From positions 62,001 through 126,000 of the forward strand of contig JAEUJY010000062.1 in NCBI GenBank assembly GCA_016794525.1: a DNA stretch of 64,000 nucleotides. The letters run 5' to 3'. The notes beneath the pieces are model-generated. The model saw only the letters and a program-made list of their open reading frames with translations. It ran no database searches and was not told the DNA's origin. The position numbers were made by a program, and so were the translations under genes. The stretch comes from Myxococcales bacterium (GTDB lineage: Bacteria; Myxococcota_A; Polyangia; Haliangiales; Haliangiaceae). Of the stretch, positions 8,644 to 16,149 are shown piece after piece (position 1 is the stretch's first letter; each line of letters opens with the position of its first letter).

Positions 8644-8720
8644 CATCACACATCGTTTCGCGCGTGATGCGTCGCGAAAAGGGACAGTTTCCGGGGGGCG
8701 AACCCCGCGAGATGGCGACG
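8604..8720. repeat. REP-like or mobile-element remnant at the 3' end of the membrane-protein gene
   Basis: Composition changes abruptly here: AT-richer words such as TTTGTGTATC, plus GGGGACAG and AAGGGACAGTTTCC, replace the C-rich codons just upstream. GGGACAG-type words near inverted repeats are frequent in REP elements and the ends of small transposons. No transposase is present, so this would be a remnant or a non-autonomous element. Its insertion probably created the present stop codon of the upstream gene. Confidence 0.4.
8656..8679 (+). terminator. Inverted repeat downstream of the membrane-protein gene
   Basis: TTTCGCG (8656-8662) and CGCGAAA (8673-8679) form a 7-bp perfect stem with a 10-base loop, 12 bases after the stop codon at 8643. 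The right arm runs into four A residues rather than a T tract on the plus strand, so it is not a textbook intrinsic terminator. It may instead be part of the REP-like remnant. Confidence 0.35.
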
Positions 8721-8793
8721 AATTTCGGGCGCGCCGCCGGCTGGCAGGCGCGGACGGCTCGACACGCCAGCCCGCGTCGATGACACCTACGGC

Positions 8794-10161
8794 ATGCGCT
8801 GGCTCCGTCTGCTCGCTGTGGTGTGCGTGCTGGCCGCGGGCGATGCCCACGCCGCGATGATGGCGCACTACGACCTCGCGGGGCTGACCCTCGAGAGCGA
8901 CGCGATCGTCGTCGCGACGCGCACGCCCGCCGCCAACCGCACGTCGAGCTACCACGTGACGCGCGCGATCCGCGGGCCGATCGCGGTCGGCAGCGATCTG
9001 GTCCTCGACGATGGCCTGTACGCGACCGAGGGCCACACGATCGAGCCCGAGGTCGTCGTGTTCCTGCATCGCGTCGACGCCGGCGGCTGGTACATCACGT
9101 CGTCCGGGCTGCGCGTCGTCGAGGCCGGCAAGGTCTTCCGCTTCGAGCAGTGGGACAACCCCGGCGGCTTCACGATGGTGCCGCAAGGCCACGACCCGGC
9201 CGACCAGTGGCACGCCACCGGCGCGCCGATCGATCGCGCGACCTTCGATCGCGAGCTGGTGGCGGCGCTGGCGCGCGCCGACGGCGTGGCCGCGGCGCTG
9301 GCGATCACCGACCCGGCGCGGCGGCGCGCGGCGGCGCTGGCGCTGGCGCCGCCCGTCGGCGCCAGCCGGCCGTCGATGGGCTTCTACCGCGACGAGGTGA
9401 CCGCGCGCCTCGCCGCGGGGCTGGCCGCCGCCGGCGATCTCGCCGCGGCGCTCGACGTCATGGCGCGCGATCGCTCGGGCATCGCGTGGCGCGCGCCGCT
9501 GGCGACGCCGGCCGCGCTGATCGCGGTCGCGCAGGATCCGACCGCGCCCGTCGAGCGCCGCGTCGAGGCCCTGCGCGCGGTGCGGGCCGGCGCGCTGTTC
9601 GCCGACGCGATCGGCGTGGCCGCGGTGCTGACGCTGGTCGACGCGCCCGAGGCCGCCGTGCGCGCCGCCGCGATCGGCGCCGCGGCGTCGGTGTGGGGCT
9701 GGTCGGGTGGCGATCGCGCGCAGGCGGCGCGCAACCGCGCGCTGCGGCGGCTGGTCGGCCGCGCGCTGGCGCGGCGGTTCGCCGTCGAGCAGGACGGCGC
9801 GGTGCTGGCGGCGCTGGCCGCCGCCTACCAGGGGCGCCCGCTGCCGGCGCGGCGCGGCGGCTCGCCGATCGCCGCCACGGTCGCGGTCGTCGCCGACGGC
9901 CTGCACGTCGAGGCGAGGTGCCTGCGCCGGGCCCGCGCGCAGCATCCAGAGCTCCTCGCCGACGGCGCGCCGGCGTCGGGCTGGGTCTCGGTGACGTGCG
10001 GCGCCGAGCAGTACGGCCGCGGCGCCGGCATCGCGCCGAGCTGGACCGTCGGCGCGCATCGGCTCGAGCTGCGCGTCGTCGTCGATCGCGCGCCGGTCGT
10101 CGTGCCGCTGGGGACGCTCACCGCCGATCGCAGCGGCGAGCTGACGCTGACCCCGCCGTGA
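8794..10161 (+). CDS. Secreted protein of unknown function, possibly with HEAT-like helical repeats
   Basis: A 455-aa protein starting with a standard signal peptide (about 1-21, ending DAHAA). Residues about 25-125 are beta-rich, with a SDAIVVATRTP...YHVTRAIRG pattern seen in small domains of secreted proteins that start with a statement-like VxxxIxG strand. Residues about 145-360 are Ala/Arg-rich helices of repeating length, compatible with HEAT-like repeats. The last 90 residues are beta-rich with two Cys. I do not recognise a family. It is flanked by convergent Cys-rich lipoprotein genes; the gap to the next stop codon is zero bases. Confidence 0.6.
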   Translation: MRWLRLLAVVCVLAAGDAHAAMMAHYDLAGLTLESDAIVVATRTPAANRTSSYHVTRAIRGPIAVGSDLVLDDGLYATEGHTIEPEVVVFLHRVDAGGWYITSSGLRVVEAGKVFRFEQWDNPGGFTMVPQGHDPADQWHATGAPIDRATFDRELVAALARADGVAAALAITDPARRRAAALALAPPVGASRPSMGFYRDEVTARLAAGLAAAGDLAAALDVMARDRSGIAWRAPLATPAALIAVAQDPTAPVERRVEALRAVRAGALFADAIGVAAVLTLVDAPEAAVRAAAIGAAASVWGWSGGDRAQAARNRALRRLVGRALARRFAVEQDGAVLAALAAAYQGRPLPARRGGSPIAATVAVVADGLHVEARCLRRARAQHPELLADGAPASGWVSVTCGAEQYGRGAGIAPSWTVGAHRLELRVVVDRAPVVVPLGTLTADRSGELTLTPP

Positions 10162-10575
10162 TCACGGCGCGGCGACGCCGGCGTCGATCCCGAAGCACGT
10201 CTCCACGTTGACGGTGGCGCACTGGCCGCCGACGCAGTCGACGCTGCCCGGGCCGCAGTCGCAGATCATCGGGCCCACCGCGCAGTTCAGCGCGCGGTAC
10301 CGCTCGGCCTCGGCGGCGGTCGCCTCGACGAACGCGCCGTACGCCTCGAGGTTCATCGGATCGCCAGAGCACTGCACGCCGAGAAAGGCGGCGCAGTTGC
10401 AGGTGGCGACGCCACCGGGCCGCGTGCAGTCCGCCGCCGTCGCGCAGCTGCGATCCGCGCGGCCGATCAGGCTGGTGACGTGGTCGTAGATCTGCTGGCA
10501 CTCTTCCTCGGGCGTCGCCGGCGTGTTGTCGCACGCCAGCATCCCCAGGCTGATCGCGATCGCGGTGGTGCGCAC
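10162..10575 (-). CDS. Cys-rich lipoprotein, tandem copy 1
   Basis: A 137-aa predicted outer-membrane or periplasmic lipoprotein. I chose the GTG at 10575 because it gives a compact signal ending in the lipobox GMLAC; longer in-frame versions start in unrelated Arg-rich sequence. The mature part has about ten Cys with a regular layout, including DRSCATAADCT, CNCAAFLGVQC, CDCGPGSVDCVGGQC and a final CFG, so disulfides are likely. The paralogue next door shares all these blocks, showing a local duplication. Function is unknown; secreted Cys-rich lipoproteins of this form are common in myxobacteria. Confidence 0.7.
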   Translation of the reverse strand: MRTTAIAISLGMLACDNTPATPEEECQQIYDHVTSLIGRADRSCATAADCTRPGGVATCNCAAFLGVQCSGDPMNLEAYGAFVEATAAEAERYRALNCAVGPMICDCGPGSVDCVGGQCATVNVETCFGIDAGVAAP

Positions 10576-10640
10576 GCCGCGATTGTATCGAGCGGCGCGG
10601 CCGATGCGTCGGCGCGTGCGTCGCCCCGTAGCGCCGATCA

Positions 10641-10660
10641 CGACCGCGACGCCGCGGTCG
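10641..10660 (-). terminator. Hairpin between the two Cys-rich lipoprotein genes
   Basis: CGACCGCG (10641-10648) and CGCGGTCG (10653-10660) make an 8-bp perfect stem with a 4-base loop. It lies 16 bases after the stop of the upstream copy (10676). It is all G/C and lacks a T run, so it could be a Rho-associated or attenuating hairpin. A direct repeat of GCGCCGATCACG at 10631 and 10670 flanks it. Confidence 0.35.
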
Positions 10661-10675
10661 CGATCGCGGCGCCGA

Positions 10676-11119
10676 TCACGGCCCGTCGACGCCGGCGTCG
10701 ATCGGCTGCGGGAAGCACGACCGATCGCCGACCAGCGCGCACTGGCCGCCGACGCAATCGACGATGCCCGGCGCGCAGTCGCAGACGCGTCCGCCGATCT
10801 CGCAGCCGAGCTGGTCGTAGCGCGCGGTCGCGTCGCCGATCGCCGCGGCGACCGCGGCGTTGCCGGCCTCGCTCATCGGATCGCCGTTGCACGCGACGCC
10901 CAGGAACGCCGTGCAGTCGCAGGTGTCGACGCCGCCGCGGAGCGTGCAGTCGTCGACGGTCGCGCAGCTGCGATCGGCGGTGCGGACCGCGGCGGTCACG
11001 CGATCGTAGATCGCCTGGCACTCGTCGGCGGGCGACGCGTCGCCGGCGTCGGGCGCGCGGTCGCCGTACAGTCCGTCGCACGCGCACACCACCAGCGCGC
11101 TGATCGCGAGGCACCTCAT
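10676..11119 (-). CDS. Cys-rich lipoprotein, tandem copy 2
   Basis: A 147-aa paralogue of the preceding lipoprotein. It starts at ATG 11119 with a short signal and a lipobox in LVVCAC, followed by an acidic Asp/Ala-rich linker. The Cys blocks match copy 1 in order and spacing: DRSCATVDDCT, CDCTAFLGVAC, CDCAPGIVDCVGGQC and a final CF. Residues between the blocks differ substantially, so the duplication is not recent, although the DNA at the two gene ends is still similar. The function is unknown; a disulfide-rich exported domain is all that can be said. Confidence 0.7.
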   Translation of the reverse strand: MRCLAISALVVCACDGLYGDRAPDAGDASPADECQAIYDRVTAAVRTADRSCATVDDCTLRGGVDTCDCTAFLGVACNGDPMSEAGNAAVAAAIGDATARYDQLGCEIGGRVCDCAPGIVDCVGGQCALVGDRSCFPQPIDAGVDGP

Positions 11120-11195
11120 GCCGCGAGCATAGCCGCGGGCGCGGCGCTCGCCGCGGCGACCTCCGTCGCGTGTGACCTGCGTCGCGCGCCGCCGC

Positions 11196-11810
11196 TCAGA
11201 ACTGCCGCACGCCGCAGTACGTGCCGGTGAACGTGCCGCTGACGACGATGTTCTTGCCCTTCAGCTCGCCGAAGCCGCTCACCGTGGTCTCGGGCACGCA
11301 CAGCGTGACGACGTCGCCGGGCTTGGTCGGCGCCGCGCTCACCAGCTTGACGTCGACGCCGAACTGCGTCGACGCGCCGACGCCGACCGTCGTGGTGTCG
11401 CCCGCGTTGGCGCGGACGTCGACCTCGCCCTCCTCGATCGGGATGCCGCTCTTGCTCGCGAGCTGCTCGCAGGTGTGCTTGTCGTGGTTGTAGATGATCA
11501 CCTGCTCGCTCGACTTGCCGTCTTCCTTCTCGGTGACCGCGTAGCCGTGCACCAGACCGGGGACCTCGACGCCGTCGATCGTGACCTTCAGCGGCGGGCA
11601 CGCCGCGGGAGCAGCGGCCGAGCCCGAGCCCGCAGCAGCGGCCGAGCCCGAGCCCGCAGCGGCGGCCGAGCCCGAGCCCGCAGCCGCGGCCGAGCCGGCG
11701 GCCGCGGCCGAGCCTGAGCCAGCCGGCGGCGCCTTCTTGTCGTCGCCGTTCTTCTTGCCACACGCGGTCGAGAGCGCGCCGATCGCCAGGAGAGTGAGGA
11801 GCTTCTTCAT
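11196..11810 (-). CDS. Lipoprotein with Gly-Ser-Ala repeats
   Basis: A 204-aa lipoprotein. The start ATG at 11810 follows a strong ribosome-binding site (GGGAGGTAACG). The signal ends at lipobox LSTAC, then a Lys-rich segment and a tether of repeats of about eight residues (GSGSAAAA and a shorter variant), encoded by 24-bp DNA repeats between about 11608 and 11730. The C-terminal domain of about 130 residues is beta-rich with four Cys and resembles no family I recognise. A signal peptide plus flexible tether plus compact domain suggests a surface-displayed protein. Repeat number could vary between strains by slippage. Confidence 0.7.
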   Translation of the reverse strand: MKKLLTLLAIGALSTACGKKNGDDKKAPPAGSGSAAAAGSAAAAGSGSAAAAGSGSAAAAGSGSAAAPAACPPLKVTIDGVEVPGLVHGYAVTEKEDGKSSEQVIIYNHDKHTCEQLASKSGIPIEEGEVDVRANAGDTTTVGVGASTQFGVDVKLVSAAPTKPGDVVTLCVPETTVSGFGELKGKNIVVSGTFTGTYCGVRQF

Positions 11811-11886
11811 CGTTACCTCCCACGCTACCGACAGGCCCCGCGTGCTGTCCACCGCCGCGCGTCGTTCGCGCTAGGCTCCGTCGACG

Positions 11887-12375
11887 ATGATCGTCGCCCT
11901 CGACGTCCAGTACGGCGTCACCGCGGTCACCACCGCGGTGGTCGGCTGGCTCGCGTGGCCCGACGCCACCGCCGCGCTCGAGCGGGTCGAGCGCCACGCC
12001 AGCCCGCCGGCGCCGTACGTGCCGGGCGCGTTCGTCGAACGCGAGCTGCCGTACCTGCGCGCGGCGCTGGCCGGCGTAGCCGCGCCGATCGCCACGATCG
12101 TGATCGACGGCCACGTCTGGCTCGGCGCCGACCGCAAGGGCCTGGGCGCGCACCTGCACGACGTCGTCGGCGTGCCGGTGATCGGCGTGGCCAAGAACGC
12201 CTTCGTCGGCGCGCCATCGTTGCCGGTGGTCCGCGGCGACAGCGCCCGGCCGCTCCACGTGACCGCGGCGGGTCTCGATCCGGCCGCGGCGGCCGCGGCG
12301 ATCGCCTCGATGCACGGCCCCTACCGCCTCCCGACGCTCCTCAAGCGAGCAGATTCACTAGCAAGGACGAGATGA
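11887..12375 (+). CDS. Endonuclease V-like protein, compact form
   Basis: A 162-aa protein with the endonuclease V signature. Asp6 sits in a first-strand position (VALDVQY), YVPG (44-47) leads into RE (52-53) as in the YxPG...RE motif, Asp74 lies in VIDGH, and the KGLGAHLH segment follows. These align with the catalytic Asp, Glu and Asp residues of the family. Endonuclease V nicks DNA (or RNA) one base 3' of deoxyinosine. Typical enzymes have about 220 residues; this one lacks the N-terminal helical part before the first Asp strand. Short versions of the family exist, so it may still be active. It is transcribed toward the regulatory palindrome of the next operon. Confidence 0.75.
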   Translation: MIVALDVQYGVTAVTTAVVGWLAWPDATAALERVERHASPPAPYVPGAFVERELPYLRAALAGVAAPIATIVIDGHVWLGADRKGLGAHLHDVVGVPVIGVAKNAFVGAPSLPVVRGDSARPLHVTAAGLDPAAAAAAIASMHGPYRLPTLLKRADSLARTR

Positions 12376-12395
12376 TACGGCACCGGTCCCAGATC

Positions 12396-12409
12396 ATACT
12401 TGCAAGTAT
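12396..12409. promoter_or_regulatory. 14-bp perfect palindrome, probable operator of the ArsR-methyltransferase/ahcY operon
   Basis: ATACTTGCAAGTAT is a perfect dyad 26 bases before the GTG start of an ArsR-family gene. Flanking ATCAT and ATGAT extend the symmetry imperfectly. Sites of this size and position are typical of ArsR-type dimers. The region is unusually AT-rich for this genome. Confidence 0.55.
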
Positions 12410-12434
12410 TCGCATGATGGAATAAACAGAATGG

Positions 12435-13385
12435 GTGCAGGCCGCCCGCGCTGACTTGTTCCGGCTGCTGGGAGACGAAGATCGTCTCCGGCTGCTGGCG
12501 CTGTGCGCGGAGGACGAGCTGACCGTGGGCGAGCTGGCGACGCTGCTCGGCGAGAGCCAGCCCCAGGTCACCAAGAAGTCCCAGGCGCTGCGCGACGCCG
12601 GGCTGATCGTCGCGCGCCGCGACGGCACCCGCACGCTGCTCAAGTCGCAGCCCGCCACCGACGTCGTCGTCGACGCCGCGCTGGTCGAGGGCAAGTCGAT
12701 CTGCACCCGCGACGGCAGCCTGGCCCGCGTCGCCCACGTCGTCGCGCAGCGCGAGGAGCACTCGCGGCGGTTCTTCGCCGAGGGCGACGCCGTCGAGCCG
12801 CCGCCCAGCGCCGGCCACGAGCTGTTCGGCCTGCTGCCGATGTTCGCGCCGCTCCTGCCGGGCCGCGCGCTCGCGGTCGACGTCGGTACCGGCGACGGGC
12901 CGCTCCTGCCGCTCCTGTCCCCGCTCTACGATCGCGTCATCGCGGTCGACCGCAGCCCGGCGCGCCTGGCCCGCGCCGCCGCCCGCATCGCCGCGGCCGG
13001 CCTGCCCAACGTGCGGCTGCGCGAGGGCGACGTCGACGACGGCGACCTCGCCGTCGAGGTGGCCCAGCGCGGCGGCGCCGATCTGGTGCTGATGGCGCGG
13101 GTGCTGCACCACGCGGCGCGCCCCGACGACGCCGTCGCCGCCGCCGCCCGGCTGGTCCGCCGCGGCGGCCACCTGATCGTCGTCGACTACCTGCCCCACG
13201 CCGACGAGGCGATGCGCGAGCAGGGCGACGTGTGGCTCGGCTTCGAGCCGGCTCGCTTGCGCGCGTGCTTCGAGCGCGCGCACCTCGAGGTGGTGGCGCT
13301 GACGCCGCTCCTCGGCCCCGACCGCCCGGCGCTGCAAGTCGCCGTCGGTCGCAACCCCGCTCTGCCGCGCGATCCGCGCGACTGA
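12435..13385 (+). CDS. ArsR-family HTH regulator fused to a SAM-dependent methyltransferase domain
   Basis: A 316-aa fusion. Residues about 5-80 form a winged HTH (LTVGELATLLGESQPQVTKK then a wing around RRDGTRTLL). Residues about 130-300 form a class I methyltransferase fold with motif VDVGTGDGP and an acidic VIAVDRSP. The only workable start is the GTG at 12435, since a TAA lies 12 bases upstream in frame. ahcY follows 39 bases downstream. ArsR-type regulators of the SahR group sense S-adenosylhomocysteine and control the methionine cycle in Proteobacteria; the fused methyltransferase fold could be the SAH/SAM sensor. That functional link is inferred from domain order and the ahcY neighbour. 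Confidence 0.8.
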   Translation: MQAARADLFRLLGDEDRLRLLALCAEDELTVGELATLLGESQPQVTKKSQALRDAGLIVARRDGTRTLLKSQPATDVVVDAALVEGKSICTRDGSLARVAHVVAQREEHSRRFFAEGDAVEPPPSAGHELFGLLPMFAPLLPGRALAVDVGTGDGPLLPLLSPLYDRVIAVDRSPARLARAAARIAAAGLPNVRLREGDVDDGDLAVEVAQRGGADLVLMARVLHHAARPDDAVAAAARLVRRGGHLIVVDYLPHADEAMREQGDVWLGFEPARLRACFERAHLEVVALTPLLGPDRPALQVAVGRNPALPRDPRD

Positions 13386-13424
13386 CCGCTTTCGTAACCC
13401 GTCGACCCCGACCTGGAGCATCAG

Positions 13425-14882
13425 ATGGACATCCGCACCGAGTTCCCCGCGTTCAAGATCAAGGACATCAACCTCGCCGAGCTGGGTCGCAAGAAGATCC
13501 GCATGGCCGAGAAGGAGATGCCGGGCCTGATGGCGCTGCGCGCCGAGTACGGCAAGGCGCAGCCGCTCAAGGGCGCGCGCGTCGCCGGCTGCCTGCACAT
13601 GACGATCGAGACCGCGGTGCTGATCGAGACGCTGGTGGCGCTCGGCGCCGAGGTCACCTGGACCTCGTGCAACATCTACTCGACCCAGGACGAGGCCGCC
13701 GCGGCGATCGCCAAGGCCGGCATCCCGGTGTTCGCGTGGAAGGGCGAGAACCTCGAGGAGTACTGGGCCTGCATCGGCCTGCAGCTCAACGCCTTCAAGG
13801 GCGGCGTCGGCCCCAACATGATCCTCGACGACGGCGGCGATCTCACGCTGCTCGTCCACAAGGGCGTCGAGTTCGAGAAGGCCGGCACCGCGCCGAGCCC
13901 GTCGACCGCGACCAACGAGGAGTGGCGCGTCGTGCTGACGGTCCTCAACGAGAGCCTCAAGGCCGACAAGGGCCGCTTCACCAAGCTGGCCGCCGAGATC
14001 CAGGGCGTCTCCGAGGAGACCACCACCGGCGTCCACCGCCTCTACGACATGGCCAAGCAGGGCCAGCTGCTGTTCCCCTGCATCAACGTCAACGACTCGG
14101 TCACCAAGTCGAAGTTCGACAACCTCTACGGCTGCCGCGAGTCGCTGTTCGACGGCATCAAGCGCGCGACCGACGTGATGGTCGCGGGCAAGGTCGTCGT
14201 CGTCGCCGGCTACGGCGACGTCGGCAAGGGCTGCGCCCACGCGGCGCGCGGCCTCGGCGCCCGCGTCCTCGTCACCGAGATCGATCCCATCTGCGCGCTG
14301 CAGGCCGCGATGGAGGGCTACGAGGTGGTCACGATGGAGGACGCGGCGCCGATCGCCGACATCTTCGTCACCGCCACCGGCTGCTGCGACGTCATCCGCA
14401 GCGAGCACATGCTGGCGATGAAGGACGAGGCGATCCTGTCCAACATCGGCCACTTCGACAGCGAGATCCAGGTCGCCTGGCTCGAGGGCAACAAGGAGAT
14501 CAAGGAAGAGAACATCAAGCCCCAGGTGGACCAGTTCATCTTCCCCAACGGCAAGCGCATCACGCTGCTCGCCCGCGGTCGCCTGGTCAACCTCGGCTGC
14601 GCCACCGGCCACCCGTCGTTCGTCATGTCGAACTCCTTCACCAACCAGGTGATGGCGCAGATGGCGCTGTGGGCCAACGCGCAGCACGGCAAGGACTCGA
14701 TCACCGGCATGTCGTTCGCCAAGGGCACCGTCTCGGTCCTGCCCAAGAAGCTCGACGAGAAGGTCGCCCGCCTGCACCTCGGCAAGGTCGGCGTCAAGCT
14801 GACCACGCTGACCACCGCGCAGGCCGAGTACATGGGCGTCGCCATCGACGGCCCGTTCAAGCCCGACCACTACCGCTACTAG
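13425..14882 (+). CDS. ahcY: Adenosylhomocysteinase (S-adenosyl-L-homocysteine hydrolase)
   Basis: A 485-aa cytosolic enzyme that hydrolyses S-adenosylhomocysteine to adenosine and homocysteine, removing the product inhibitor of methyltransferases. The N-terminal catalytic domain shows [11 protein letters not shown] and [10 protein letters not shown]. The Rossmann NAD-binding motif is [12 protein letters not shown] with the acidic residue in [12 protein letters not shown]. The C-terminus ends KPDHYRY, the expected form for the family. The internal insertion makes it the longer bacterial/plant-like class of about 480 residues. The ATG at 13425 follows CTGGAG. It is the second gene of the operon with the ArsR-methyltransferase fusion. 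I see no riboswitch-sized leader before it. Confidence 0.95.
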   Translation: MDIRTEFPAFKIKDINLAELGRKKIRMAEKEMPGLMALRAEYGKAQPLKGARVAGCLHMTIETAVLIETLVALGAEVTWTSCNIYSTQDEAAAAIAKAGIPVFAWKGENLEEYWACIGLQLNAFKGGVGPNMILDDGGDLTLLVHKGVEFEKAGTAPSPSTATNEEWRVVLTVLNESLKADKGRFTKLAAEIQGVSEETTTGVHRLYDMAKQGQLLFPCINVNDSVTKSKFDNLYGCRESLFDGIKRATDVMVAGKVVVVAGYGDVGKGCAHAARGLGARVLVTEIDPICALQAAMEGYEVVTMEDAAPIADIFVTATGCCDVIRSEHMLAMKDEAILSNIGHFDSEIQVAWLEGNKEIKEENIKPQVDQFIFPNGKRITLLARGRLVNLGCATGHPSFVMSNSFTNQVMAQMALWANAQHGKDSITGMSFAKGTVSVLPKKLDEKVARLHLGKVGVKLTTLTTAQAEYMGVAIDGPFKPDHYRY

Positions 14883-14968
14883 CCGCGGCGCGCCTCGCGC
14901 GCGGCCCGCACGATCACGAGCTCGGGCCGTCGGCGCTGCCGGCGGCCCGGCGCATTTTCGGGGGGGGG

Positions 14969-16129
14969 TCAAAGGCGACGGACGCGATGGCCGTGCTTCC
15001 GCTTCGGCACCCGGTCACGTTCCGATAGCCCTTCGACGACCACCGTATTGAGTTCCACACGGCGCCGCAGCCACTCCTTCACGTGGCCCTCGTGGACCAT
15101 TGGGACCTGAAGAGCCGCTAACACCATCTCGTCCCAAGCGACGACCGGTCGGGTGACAAGGAGTGCATCCAGTAGCTCGTACGCGCGCGCGACGTAACGC
15201 TCTCGGAGCGCGTCTTCGTATGTCCGTGGGGGCGTGGACGCGGTGGCTGGGAAGAGTTCGCCGACGCCGGTCCTTGCGACGCGCTTCCGCTGCTTCGCCT
15301 CTGCACGCTCGCGGCGCTGGAACTCGATTCCGCGCTTCTCGACATCGCGAAACGTCACCAGGCCTTCATCACTGTTGGTTCCATACACCAAGTGGAAGTA
15401 CGTGCGGTCCTCGGTGGGCTTGAGAACGACAGTGCTGATGCAGTGCCGATAGCTGCCGGCATTGCGAACGCATCGACAGTACGTGGCGAGCATCTGGTCT
15501 TCTCGTTCAGCCCCAGTTAGGCCGCGCCACTCATTGCGGCAAGATGCGTCGCCGTACAGGCGATCGATGGACGCCGAGTACAGAGCATCGTCTTCGTTGG
15601 CGAAGCGCTTGATGTAGTCGGTCATGAAGTTGATCAGCACTTCGTTCCGTCCCTCGCGGAGAAGTGGCGTGATCGCGCGGAGCCCAAAGCCTGTCCACCC
15701 CGTATTGTCGATGAAGACAAACCCGAAGGGATTGGGCCCCTCACGAAGGAACCTTCGGGCGCGATCAAGCGCGCCTTCGAACTCGCTTTCAACGACGACG
15801 ATGTCGGCGCCAGGGAAGCGCTCGCGAAGGCTGGCCAGCTGCGATACGCCCGCGGCCTCTCGCGAGACGAAGAAGGCGCGGACGTGGACGTCGCGCTGGT
15901 GTTTGCGGAGGTCGGCTTGCACGTCGAGCAACGTGCGAAGGGCAATCGCAGGGGACGTATCACTCAGATCTGCAAGCTTGGACTGCCAGGGACCGGCGAA
16001 CGCGTCAACGTAGTTGAGCGTCACGCCTGGTGACGACAGCCCAACCTTGTAGGCGAGTCGCTGAAGGTAGGTCCGGAGTATCTCGTGCTTGGCCGCGCTC
16101 TGTTCGCGCCCCTCGTAGCTCTCGTTCAT
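14969..16129 (-). CDS. tcmP: Three-Cys-motif partner protein TcmP-like
   Basis: A 386-aa protein matching the TcmP family: an early KHEILRTYL helix (14-22), then YVDAFAGP (40-47), and FIDNTGW (about 138-144) where related proteins carry FIDPxG. TcmP proteins are encoded beside phage Gp37/Gp68-like three-Cys-motif proteins, as here, where the partner ends 20 bases upstream. The start ATG at 16129 follows GGGAGGG. The base composition is clearly lower in GC than the neighbours and codon third positions include many A/T, a sign of transfer. The stop codon abuts a run of nine G on the plus strand. Biochemical function of the family is unknown to me. Confidence 0.75.
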   Translation of the reverse strand: MNESYEGREQSAAKHEILRTYLQRLAYKVGLSSPGVTLNYVDAFAGPWQSKLADLSDTSPAIALRTLLDVQADLRKHQRDVHVRAFFVSREAAGVSQLASLRERFPGADIVVVESEFEGALDRARRFLREGPNPFGFVFIDNTGWTGFGLRAITPLLREGRNEVLINFMTDYIKRFANEDDALYSASIDRLYGDASCRNEWRGLTGAEREDQMLATYCRCVRNAGSYRHCISTVVLKPTEDRTYFHLVYGTNSDEGLVTFRDVEKRGIEFQRRERAEAKQRKRVARTGVGELFPATASTPPRTYEDALRERYVARAYELLDALLVTRPVVAWDEMVLAALQVPMVHEGHVKEWLRRRVELNTVVVEGLSERDRVPKRKHGHRVRRL

Positions 16130-16149
16130 GCCAATCCCTCCCCACCCAA

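Noticed and set aside
13386-13424. SAH riboswitch upstream of ahcY
   Set aside because: Only 39 bases separate the genes and no pairing pattern or conserved core is visible; regulation by the ArsR fusion is more likely.
12321-14972. A very long minus-strand open frame opposite the ArsR fusion and ahcY
   Set aside because: High GC removes stop codons in antisense frames. The sequence is low-complexity Arg/Ala/Leu/Val without motifs, while the plus strand encodes clear enzymes.
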